Below are positions 37,074 to 44,405 of a DNA stretch of 64,000 nt, piece after piece. Position 1 is the stretch's first letter. Each line of letters opens with the position of its first letter. Both the position numbers and the translations under genes were made by a program. The DNA comes from an uncultured Collinsella sp. (GTDB lineage: Bacteria; Actinomycetota; Coriobacteriia; Coriobacteriales; Coriobacteriaceae): NCBI GenBank assembly GCA_958450865.1, contig CAUDNY010000001.1, forward strand, positions 124,001 through 188,000, written 5' to 3'. The notes beneath the pieces are model-generated. The model did not search any database. It was not told the DNA's origin and saw nothing but the letters and a program-made list of their open reading frames with translations.

Positions 37074-38888
37074 TCATTCACCTCGCTCGTATGTATCGAG
37101 GTATTCCTGCTTGAGCGTCTGCGAGGACGACTTGATCTTTTCCACGAGCGTGCCGGCCTCGATGAAGTAGAACGAGTTGGTGAGGTCTGCCAGGTCGTCG
37201 AGCAGATGGCTTGAAATGAGCACGCTGCGTCCCCGCGCCACCTCGCTGCGCATCGCGTCGCAGGAGGTTTTCCGTTTTCCCGGATCGAGGCCGTTCAGCG
37301 GTTCATCGAGGATGAGGTACGGGCAATCGGTCGCTATCGCCATGGCAAGCTTTACCTGCTGCTTCATTCCTGTCGAGAGTTTACGGGTCGGCTTGTCGAG
37401 ATATGGGGAGATTCCGAGGGAGTTGCAGAGCGAGTCGATGTCGGCGGCCGATTTCCACGCCTCCCTAACGAAAGCAAGGTGCTCGAGGGCCGATAGCGTG
37501 GGATAGAGATCCGCGCCGCCCGAAGAGCTCAGGTAGACGAGTTCTGCAAATTCGGCTGATCGACGTTGGCAGATTCCGTCTGCCGCCAGGCTTCCCGAGC
37601 GGATGCGGGTGGGAAATTGGCCCGACAGCGCTTCAAGAAGGGTGGTTTTCCCCGAGCCGTTGGGAGCAACGAGGCCCGCCGCCGTCCCCGGGCCCAGGAA
37701 AAGCGACCCGATTGAAAGTACCGTCGTGCTCCCGTATCCCACGCTCGCGTCCAGAAGCTCGAGCCCATGGTGCTTTTTAGCGGGTCCAGCCTGTTTGGGC
37801 GAACGTGCCGCAACGGCGCCGACCGCAAAAAGGACCGCGACGTATATCAGTGCCACGGCAAGCATCGATGCGCTGCCTGAACCGGAGCCAATGAATTCTG
37901 TCGGGAAGCATCCTACGTAACCCGTTGCCTCGATAGGCGAGAACACGGCCAGCGGCAGGAGCCCGAGCACGGCGTTATGCTCCAGTGCCGAATCGGACAG
38001 TAACGGGAATGCCGGGGCCGCGACAAGCAGCGCGGAGGTAAGGGGGCCCGCGAGGACGCGCCTCGTTGCGGTCGATAGGACGGCGGAGCAAACGGATATC
38101 AAGGTTCCGCCCGCAAGCAGCGCGAGAAGCAGGGCTGTGAAGACGTTTCCCGCGGTCGTGGTGGCAAGCGCGCCGTCATGGAAGAAGGCGATCGGGTACC
38201 CAGTTTGCCCGAAGCCGTTTAGGGCCAAGGCGTAAATGCCCCCGGGTGCGAGGCCGGCGAGGAGCATCGCGGTCCCCGCGACGATTATCGAAAACACGAT
38301 CTGGATAAGGCGCCGGAATTTGGGCACGGGCGCCTTCGCCGCCAGGGTCCCGGGCCTTGTGGCGCCGAGCACGAGTATCGACGAGAGAAGGAAGGGGATG
38401 AAGGGAAGGAAAGACGGCGCCGTGGCAATGGCGTAAGGCAGGAAGGAAAGGAATGGCAGGTCGCTTGCGGAGGCCGGGATATCCGTGATGCCGGAGCTGC
38501 TCAGGGCACGGCAATATGCGAGCGCTGCGTCATTGGTCTCTCGGTCTCCCACGATGGACCCGGATTGGAAGCCTTCGCCCATGAGCGCGTAGTAGCTCTC
38601 GGCAGAATCGAGAAAGGCGGCGTCGGTTTGAGCGGCGAGGGCGGCGTTCGCGTATCTTGCAAGCTCCGCGTCATTTTGCTGCTCTGGAGATAGGTCTGTG
38701 CCGCTGGCCTGGGGCGCGCGCGTATTGAATGCGTCGACAAAGCCCTGCATGCCCTGCTTCATGAAGAAGGGCCCGTAGATGGGTGAATTGAACGCAATGG
38801 GGACGGAGAAGGCTGCAGCGAGAACGAGCGTACAAATCCATACGGCCCTGTCTCTTAGGATTAGTTTGAGAAGAAGTCGACAGTACAT
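37074..38888 (-). CDS. ABC transporter permease-ATPase fusion
   Basis: 604 residues. N-terminal permease module (about 1-362): one helix, an extracytoplasmic domain (about 35-145), then about five helices with a NGFGQTGYPI segment (224-233). C-terminal ABC domain (about 375-600): Walker A APNGSGKTT, signature LSTGMKQQVKLA, Walker B LILDEPLNGLDP, switch ISSHLLDD. Probably exports a peptide or gives immunity; substrate unknown but the secreted peptide gene follows directly. The start has AGGTGCTTCTAA upstream; ends in TGA. Confidence 0.85.
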   Translation of the reverse strand: MYCRLLLKLILRDRAVWICTLVLAAAFSVPIAFNSPIYGPFFMKQGMQGFVDAFNTRAPQASGTDLSPEQQNDAELARYANAALAAQTDAAFLDSAESYYALMGEGFQSGSIVGDRETNDAALAYCRALSSSGITDIPASASDLPFLSFLPYAIATAPSFLPFIPFLLSSILVLGATRPGTLAAKAPVPKFRRLIQIVFSIIVAGTAMLLAGLAPGGIYALALNGFGQTGYPIAFFHDGALATTTAGNVFTALLLALLAGGTLISVCSAVLSTATRRVLAGPLTSALLVAAPAFPLLSDSALEHNAVLGLLPLAVFSPIEATGYVGCFPTEFIGSGSGSASMLAVALIYVAVLFAVGAVAARSPKQAGPAKKHHGLELLDASVGYGSTTVLSIGSLFLGPGTAAGLVAPNGSGKTTLLEALSGQFPTRIRSGSLAADGICQRRSAEFAELVYLSSSGGADLYPTLSALEHLAFVREAWKSAADIDSLCNSLGISPYLDKPTRKLSTGMKQQVKLAMAIATDCPYLILDEPLNGLDPGKRKTSCDAMRSEVARGRSVLISSHLLDDLADLTNSFYFIEAGTLVEKIKSSSQTLKQEYLDTYERGE

Positions 38889-38918
38889 TTAGAAGCACCT
38901 ACATTTCTCAAAGCATCG

Positions 38919-39782
38919 TTAGATTAATAATGACAGACCGAATGAAGATGCGTGCGATGGGGGCGAGGCGAATGGCTGAGCGGTATCGATACGCTGGTTC
39001 AACGGTATCACATTGGCCACATAGATTTTTAACTTGCATTTATACCCGCCCTTTTCGTAGAGTCGCCGATACGTGCTTAGCGCACCCTCGGCGCGTCCGG
39101 CAGGCTTTGCGAAATGGGATCCAGGAGACTTCGGCGCAGCATCATCTTGCGGAATGCTTCTAATGAGCCTCCCATCCTTCAAAAACAGAATCTCATCGCA
39201 CAGCCTATCGACCGAATCCAAGATGTGGGATGACATGATGATGCACGTACCAGAATCGGCCAGCTTCCTGAGAATCTCGGAATGCAAGTCCACCCTGCTG
39301 GGGTCGAGCGCGTTCATGGGCTCATCTAATAGAAGGTACCGCGCGCCCGTCGCATACGCAATCGCCAGGGTAAGCTGCTGCTTCATGCCCTGGCTCAGAG
39401 TGCGGATCCTCATCTTCGCGAACTCGCCTATCTGCGTTTGTTCCACTATCTCTTCGATATCGCGAGCATGCGGCCACATATCGCAAACCATCTTGAGGTG
39501 ATCTTCCGCACGCAATCCGGGATACAGCAGCGTCCCCTCACCAGGTGCATAGAAGATCATAGAACGGACCTCTCTCGCACCCGTACCCTGCACCTCATCC
39601 AGAACGATGCTCCCGTCCACGCGAGGACCCGGCAAACCTGCCATCGCACGCAGCAACGTCGTCTTTCCATGCCCGTTCGGAGCGACGAGACCGTAGACCG
39701 TACCCGGGGCAAACTCAGCGTTCACCGAATCTACGAGCGCCTTCTTTCCATAAGAGATCGTCAGCGTTTGAAGGTCAATCAT
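38919..39782 (-). CDS. ABC transporter ATP-binding protein
   Basis: 287 residues from Met at 39782 (GGGGATGATCTCG upstream; an ATG three codons earlier is too close to the site). Walker A APNGHGKTTLL, signature LSQGMKQQLTLA, Walker B LLLDEPMNALDP, switch SSHILDS. The sister fusion protein ends soon after a YERGE-type helix; here the matching YEKGG is followed by ~40 extra low-similarity residues (CKLKIYVANVIPLN...), probably from loss of an original stop. It most likely energises the large permease encoded upstream. Confidence 0.85.
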   Translation of the reverse strand: MIDLQTLTISYGKKALVDSVNAEFAPGTVYGLVAPNGHGKTTLLRAMAGLPGPRVDGSIVLDEVQGTGAREVRSMIFYAPGEGTLLYPGLRAEDHLKMVCDMWPHARDIEEIVEQTQIGEFAKMRIRTLSQGMKQQLTLAIAYATGARYLLLDEPMNALDPSRVDLHSEILRKLADSGTCIIMSSHILDSVDRLCDEILFLKDGRLIRSIPQDDAAPKSPGSHFAKPAGRAEGALSTYRRLYEKGGYKCKLKIYVANVIPLNQRIDTAQPFASPPSHASSFGLSLLI

Positions 39783-39787
39783 CGAGA

Positions 39788-39934
39788 TCATCCCCTTTCG
39801 ATCTTTGGAACACTCAGGCGCACCATCAACGGAGATACGGCGCCCAAGACCACCAGCAGAGCGCCCGATGCGCCGACGACCTCTCCAAAAGGCATCGCGT
39901 TCGTCCCTCGCCCAAGGAACCCAATCGTCCCCAC
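39788..39934 (-). other. Detached in-frame C-terminal tail of the large permease
   Basis: After the TAG at 39935-39937 the same frame stays open for 48 codons (VGTIGFLGRGTNAMPFGEVV, then a hydrophobic helix GASGALLVVLGAVSPLM, then RLSVPKIERG) to a TGA at 39788-39790. The tail supplies the last helix that both sister modules have. The old stop lies just before the ATPase start, as expected for tightly packed operon genes. Confidence 0.7.
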
Positions 39935-42010
39935 CTAGGAAGCGGGATCAAACGAGGCGAATGGAGCCAGCAGCGCGACGCCCATGCCCACGCTTTCAAC
40001 ATGAGCGCTCAACGAACCCAACACCAAGAGAACCGCGCAAACCATTCCGGTGACAACGGGGTTGCGGCTAATCGCTGCTGTCAACGCAGCGACGACGGAA
40101 ATCACGCCGTATGCCATGACCAGCAACGGAATACTGCACAACACCGCCTCCCCCACCGTGGACGTTGTCGAAGCTCCCGCCCGAATGAGAGCGACGGGAT
40201 ACTCCGATCCACCCGCACCGTTCTTAATCACGGACACAACGACAGCGGGAACCATCGACACCAAAAGCAGCACCAAGCCAAGCAGGAGAGCCAGCGCAAC
40301 AGCCGTCAGAAAACGCACATGCGCTGTTGCGGGGATCTGGAGAACCAGAAGGGAACGACACTGCAGGTGGGTGCACGCGAGCGATGTGACAACCACGGGC
40401 AACAGCAAAAATAAGGAGGGAAGCGCTGCCTGGAGATACGAAAGGAGGATTAATGGGGGCATCTTCGTACTTAACTCGTAAACCTTGGGGTCCGGCAAGC
40501 TCGCGATCGACTCAAGCAGAAGGGCGCGCGCCTCCGCACGAGAAGGAGTCTCCGGCTCGATTCCGATCGATTGCAGGAGAGTCGCATCTGCCGCGCCCAG
40601 CTCACCTCGAGCGCGCTCGTACGTCGCAAGGCTTCGAAACCCCTCCGCAGGCATAGGCGCGTACACGAAACCCGAAAGAGCATCCCGCATGTCTTCCAGG
40701 GCCGCTTTGCCCTCGACGTCCATATTCGCAGCGTTCTGCTCTAGATACCGATCTATTGAACGGAGCTCCCCATCCCTATACCGAACAGCGGAAACGTTAT
40801 CAGCGTCAGGAAACATCTCGACCAGAGCCGGGGCCAGCATCGTCGTCGACATTGCAATCGCGCATACGGCGAGGGTAGGAGAACGCAGGAGCAGTTTCCC
40901 CATCGTTCTTACGTATGCAACGGCGGAGGCACAAGCGCTCGAACGAGTTGCCGTTCTCGATGCAGTGAAGGAACCTCTCTCAAGACAAATCGGGGATATC
41001 GGGCACGCGCAGCCGCTCTTTCCAGCAACGCAAAGCAGGCTAATTGCCAGCACCTCGATCCCGATTGCGCATACGAGGGCAATCGCGCCACGCTCGAAGC
41101 AAAGTCCAGGCAGATTCACTATCTGCGTTGTCGGGTACGGGCTATAGGCGCCGACGGTCAACTCAGTGTTCGCATACGTAAGGGGATTCAACAGGGCGAA
41201 CTCACGTAAAGCGATGGATCTTCCGTAATACCCGGGAACCATCGTCACCCCCATCAGGGCACATACGAACACGATTCCAAGCGTAGGGTTATTGGCAATC
41301 TTCACGGCAAGGTGAACGACAAGCGAGATGAACGCTGCCACCAAGAATTGCAAGATGGCCGTCTGCGCGAACACCAGCCAAGCCGGTTTGATAACCGGAG
41401 TCGCATATTGAATGTAGCCTATCGGATAGAACGGCGAGCCCGGGCCATTCTTCACAAGCGCGGCGATTATCCCTGGAAGATTGATGGCGAGGACGGCAAG
41501 CATTGCAAAAACACTCGCCCATACGCTCGATGCAACAAGTCTACCCAGCTCGCCCATCGGTGCCTGGATGATGAGCTTTTCACGTTTGTTAAGACGCGCG
41601 GCAAGGAACGAGACGGCAACGGCCGTTGCGACCCATAGCAAGTACTCCTTCGATCCGTCATAATAGGTGTACTCTCCATCCGATATCTGCAGAAACGGAA
41701 GTAGGGGAGAGAGCGGTGCCAAGATAAGACGTCCCGCGGCAAGAGGGTACAGAAGCGCGGGCATGCTTGATGAAGAGGTATAGACACCGTCCTCCCCCGC
41801 ATTCACAAGCGCATCCGCATAGGATGCTGACAATTCCTGCTCAACACGGGTTATTCCCGACTCGAGGTATTCGACCCGTCCGTCGATGCCAGCCGCGCTC
41901 CTGAAGACGGGCAGAGCACAAAGAACCATCAACGCAACAACGACAACACAGAGCGACCTGGAGGAGAGAAGCGACCTAAAGATCGCCTTCGAGATTTTGA
42001 GCATATTCAT
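39935..42010 (-). CDS. Large ABC permease with two tandem modules, interrupted by an amber codon
   Basis: 691 residues as read. Two homologous halves (about 1-355 and 365-691): each has a helix, an extracytoplasmic helical domain and a multi-helix bundle with the segment NGPGSPFYPI (about 188-197) or NGAGGSEYPV (about 597-606). The second half stops at FDPAS just where the first half (PLTYANTELTVGAYS) and the fusion protein (FSPIEATGYVGCFP) continue; 48 more in-frame codons follow. So the full product would be ~740 residues. Start at 42010 is tentative (AAGG-TTGGCG-ATG). Substrate unknown. Confidence 0.8.
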   Translation of the reverse strand: MNMLKISKAIFRSLLSSRSLCVVVVALMVLCALPVFRSAAGIDGRVEYLESGITRVEQELSASYADALVNAGEDGVYTSSSSMPALLYPLAAGRLILAPLSPLLPFLQISDGEYTYYDGSKEYLLWVATAVAVSFLAARLNKREKLIIQAPMGELGRLVASSVWASVFAMLAVLAINLPGIIAALVKNGPGSPFYPIGYIQYATPVIKPAWLVFAQTAILQFLVAAFISLVVHLAVKIANNPTLGIVFVCALMGVTMVPGYYGRSIALREFALLNPLTYANTELTVGAYSPYPTTQIVNLPGLCFERGAIALVCAIGIEVLAISLLCVAGKSGCACPISPICLERGSFTASRTATRSSACASAVAYVRTMGKLLLRSPTLAVCAIAMSTTMLAPALVEMFPDADNVSAVRYRDGELRSIDRYLEQNAANMDVEGKAALEDMRDALSGFVYAPMPAEGFRSLATYERARGELGAADATLLQSIGIEPETPSRAEARALLLESIASLPDPKVYELSTKMPPLILLSYLQAALPSLFLLLPVVVTSLACTHLQCRSLLVLQIPATAHVRFLTAVALALLLGLVLLLVSMVPAVVVSVIKNGAGGSEYPVALIRAGASTTSTVGEAVLCSIPLLVMAYGVISVVAALTAAISRNPVVTGMVCAVLLVLGSLSAHVESVGMGVALLAPFASFDPAS

Positions 42011-42043
42011 CGCCAACCTTAACCTCATCCAGTCGGAACAGAG

Positions 42044-42066
42044 GGGCCGAACAAAATGCTCGGCCC
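42044..42066. repeat. Hairpin in the permease leader
   Basis: Perfect stem GGGCCGA-(9 nt)-TCGGCCC. On the permease mRNA it lies about 35 nt before the start and may influence expression. Confidence 0.5.
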
Positions 42067-42073
42067 TTATTAC

Positions 42074-42102
42074 TTGTCGGCAAAGTCAATTTAACATAAA
42101 CT
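42074..42102 (+). promoter_or_regulatory. Candidate promoter of the DUF2975/YozG pair
   Basis: TTGTCG, 17 nt, TAAACT, about 40 nt before the DUF2975 start codon. Confidence 0.5.
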
Positions 42103-42107
42103 GTTAA
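42091..42107. promoter_or_regulatory. Candidate operator palindrome TTAACA-taaac-TGTTAA
   Basis: Perfect 6-bp arms covering the candidate -10 box, in the divergent region between the permease operon and the regulator pair. A plausible site for the Xre-type regulator at 42668. Confidence 0.5.
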
Positions 42108-42145
42108 AAAGTAACCTGAGTTTTTTAAATTCTTCGGAGGTTATT

Positions 42146-42658
42146 ATGAGTTCCGACAATCGCACTCCCCGGCTTCATTCCTTCCGCATCGCATGTGCGA
42201 TAGCCTCTGCGACCCTTTGCGCCACCGCCATCGCACAAGTGGCGTTCTCCTTAAAGCCAGCAATCGAAGTGCTCGACAACCCTGTAATTGCAGACTCCCC
42301 CGCGTATCCAGCCCTTGCGATCTCGACATTGGTCCCTGCCGTCATCGGTATCGCTACGACCATCCTCAGCGCCGTTCTCGTGTGGACGATCAAGAGCGGA
42401 GACCCCTTCAAGAAAGGGTCTGCGACATGCTTGAAGGTGCTCGGCATTCTCTTCGTTGTTCAAGCTGCCACCAGCCTCTACGCCGGCTCACTCAAAACCT
42501 CCGTTTCGATGTTTGGCGGCGAGGGGGCCGTCGGCGCCCAAGAGATCGCTTCATCATTCGATTGGACCTCTCTGGTTCTCGGCATCGTCCTGTTCATGCT
42601 TTCCCAGCTCTTCTTGTACGCCCGAGAGCTGTACCTCGACTCCGACGAGATTGCGTAA
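42146..42658 (+). CDS. DUF2975-like four-helix membrane protein
   Basis: 170 residues with four hydrophobic helices (about 15-35, 58-82, 94-112, 138-160). Such proteins are regularly encoded just before a YozG-type small HTH protein, as here; they may sense a membrane signal and control that regulator, though this is not proven. CTTCGGAGGTTATT precedes the ATG. Divergent from the ABC/peptide operon. Confidence 0.78.
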   Translation: MSSDNRTPRLHSFRIACAIASATLCATAIAQVAFSLKPAIEVLDNPVIADSPAYPALAISTLVPAVIGIATTILSAVLVWTIKSGDPFKKGSATCLKVLGILFVVQAATSLYAGSLKTSVSMFGGEGAVGAQEIASSFDWTSLVLGIVLFMLSQLFLYARELYLDSDEIA

Positions 42659-42667
42659 GGAAACGCC

Positions 42668-42919
42668 ATGCCCGTAATTGTTCGCCTCGACAAGATCATG
42701 GCCGAGCGAAAGATTTCCTCGAACGAACTTGCCGAAAGGATTGGAACCACGCCCGTGAACCTGTCCCGTATTAAAAAAGGGCATATTCGCGGCATTCGCT
42801 TCAACACACTCGAGCAGCTATGCCTCGCCCTTCGTTGCCAACCCGGAGACCTTCTCGAAGTCATGAGCGAAGAGGATGCCCGAAAGGAGTTCGGACTCGA
42901 TTGGTCCGCCGAGGATTAG
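42668..42919 (+). CDS. Xre-family (YozG-type) HTH regulator
   Basis: 83 residues. A Cro/C1 helix-turn-helix (about 8-60; AERKISSNELAERIGTTPVNLSRIKKG) followed by FNTLEQLCLALRCQPGDLLEV, matching YozG-like regulators. The C-terminal ARKEFGLDWSAED is longer than usual and runs, after a TAG, in the same frame into an integrase fragment. AAGGAAACGCC precedes the ATG. Likely regulator of its own pair and possibly of the divergent ABC/peptide operon. Confidence 0.88.
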   Translation: MPVIVRLDKIMAERKISSNELAERIGTTPVNLSRIKKGHIRGIRFNTLEQLCLALRCQPGDLLEVMSEEDARKEFGLDWSAED

Positions 42920-43645
42920 AGGGCGGTCGTACTCGCCCTGCACACGGGGATGCGAATCGGCGAGGTCTGCGGCCTTCGGTGGTGCGATGTGGATTTCGAG
43001 ACGGGCCTGATCTCGATCAGACACTCGGTGGCGTACGCGAAGGGAATGGGTTCGTTCATCAAGGACACCAAGACCCATGACGCCAGGGGTATCCCCATCG
43101 ACCCGGTCGGCCTACTCCCCTTCCTGAAGGAGACCCACGAGATCGACTGCGGAAAGCTGCGCTTGCGCGGCCTTACCGGGGCGGTCGAGATCGGGGACTG
43201 CTACATCCTGTCGGAGCCGGGCGCGACCTTCGCGACGACAAGCTATATCCGCAGGGCGTTCAAGACGTTCTCGGAGACCAACGGCCTCATGGGCACCAAC
43301 GACGAGCTGATCACGTTCCACGGCCTTCGCCACACGTTCGCAACGCAGTGGATCCGCCAAGGCGGCGATATCAAGGCGCTCCAATCGATCCTCGGCCACA
43401 AGGACGCCATGGCGACGCTCAACGTCTACGCCGACATCGAGCCCATCTCCAAAATCCATAACATGCTGCGCGCCACGCCGTGCCTTTGGCGCGGGCACCT
43501 CGGGCCGAGGGTCGATCCGGGTCCCATGTTCCAACAGAGGATCCAGGAGTCCATCGAGACGCTCCAGGCGTTCGGCTACGGTATCACCGAGCCGGACGAC
43601 CGAAATATCGCCATACGCGACGTGAAGACGAACAGTTGGCTCTAG
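42920..43645 (+). pseudogene. 5'-truncated tyrosine recombinase (integrase)
   Basis: About 241 codons of the catalytic domain only. All catalytic positions are visible: Arg in HTGMRIGEVCGLRW, Lys in DTKTHDARG, HGLRHTFAT (His and Arg), LGHKDAMATLNVYAD (His and nucleophile Tyr). The N-terminal core-binding and arm domains are missing: similarity starts abruptly at RAVVLALHTGMRIGE directly after the TAG of the HTH gene and in the same frame, with no ribosome site. Hence non-functional as it stands. Downstream is a short in-frame LTEYAAVLG that may be a phage-regulator remnant. Confidence 0.82.
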
Positions 43646-44041
43646 CTCACCGAGTACGCGGCAGTGCTGGGCCCATCCCAACTGAGGTCACGGTGGTCCG
43701 ATAGGGGCGCCGCCCGCGGCATGCGCCGCGGAGCGGTATCCCCTACCGAAGGGCGGGGATGCCCTCCGCTTCCAGTTCGGAATCAGCCGTCGGAGGCGTT
43801 CGGCTGACTGCGGGAACGGCCTGTCCGCTCAATGTGTTCGGCTGAGATCGGAAATCAACCCAACACGAGCCGGACACGCGCCAGACGGCTCTTCCCCGTA
43901 CGGCCTTCCCCCTTACGCTCATGTTGCAGGCATGTAACGCCGCAGCGAGCGCGCCTTTTTTGCGCCAGACAGGTACAATGATGAACACTGTACCGTAGCG
44001 GAGCGCCCCGCGCGCGCCGCAATCACGCGAAAGGGTTTCCC
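43646..44041. other. Intergenic region at the right edge of the island
   Basis: About 400 bp: a GC-rich stretch with short inverted repeats (43700-43745), the right copy of the 63-bp repeat, and the leader of the ACT gene. No credible gene. Confidence 0.6.
43798..43860 (+). repeat. 63-bp direct repeat, right copy (possible attachment site)
   Basis: 61 of 63 positions match 36586-36648 in the same orientation. Lies about 150 bp after the integrase remnant. Confidence 0.85.
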
Positions 44042-44329
44042 ATGGCCGAGATCTCGTCCTCCCGTATCGTCATCACCGTCCTTGGCAAGAACCGCCCCGG
44101 CATCGTCGCCGGCGTCACCCGTGTCCTGGGCGAAGCCAATGTCGACATCCGCGACATTACGCAGTCCATTATCGAGGACATCTTCACCATGACCATGCTG
44201 GCCGACACCGCCGAGTCCAAGCTCGACTTCGCCGAGCTGCAGAAGGCCCTGGCCGAGGCCGGCGAGCTTTCGGGCGTCAACGTGTCCATTCAGCGCGAGG
44301 ACGTCTTTAACTTTATGTACCGCCTGTAG
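44042..44329 (+). CDS. ACT domain protein (UPF0237 family)
   Basis: 95 residues, one ACT domain spanning nearly all of it (IVITVLGKNRPGIVAGVTRVL, DIRDITQSIIEDIFTMTMLA). ACT domains bind amino acids or similar ligands and regulate metabolism. UPF0237 genes are often next to a UPF0210 (DUF711) gene; that partner is absent here and citrate synthase follows instead after 76 nt. CGCGAAAGGGTTTCCC precedes the ATG. Confidence 0.9.
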   Translation: MAEISSSRIVITVLGKNRPGIVAGVTRVLGEANVDIRDITQSIIEDIFTMTMLADTAESKLDFAELQKALAEAGELSGVNVSIQREDVFNFMYRL

Positions 44330-44405
44330 CGAACAGGCCGCGGGGATAGCCTGACACGCGCATGCCCATGCAGGCCACCCCGATGCGGCCCGGAGAGGAG
44401 CGCGC

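Larger units (their letters stand above)
36586..43860. mobile_element. Putative integrated island with ABC/peptide operon and broken integrase
   Basis: About 7.3 kb from direct repeat to direct repeat. Contents: secreted peptide, two ABC ATPase modules, three permease modules, a DUF2975/YozG pair and a 5'-truncated tyrosine recombinase. The genes on both sides (rpmE, ACT protein, citrate synthase) are core genes. The combination of bracketing repeats and an integrase remnant next to the right repeat suggests site-specific integration; the truncation suggests it is now fixed. Exact borders depend on comparison with an empty site. Confidence 0.6.

Noticed and set aside
36728..42010. Lactococcin 972-type bacteriocin system
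   Set aside because: The layout (secreted peptide, large permease, ATPase) is similar, but I see no convincing match of the mature peptide to that family, and the permease-ATPase fusion is an extra feature. Kept only as a structural analogy.
43743..43988. Small protein encoded opposite the right 63-bp repeat (similar frame at 36390-36650)
   Set aside because: The shared residues come only from the DNA repeat itself; the frames have different ends and no ribosome sites.
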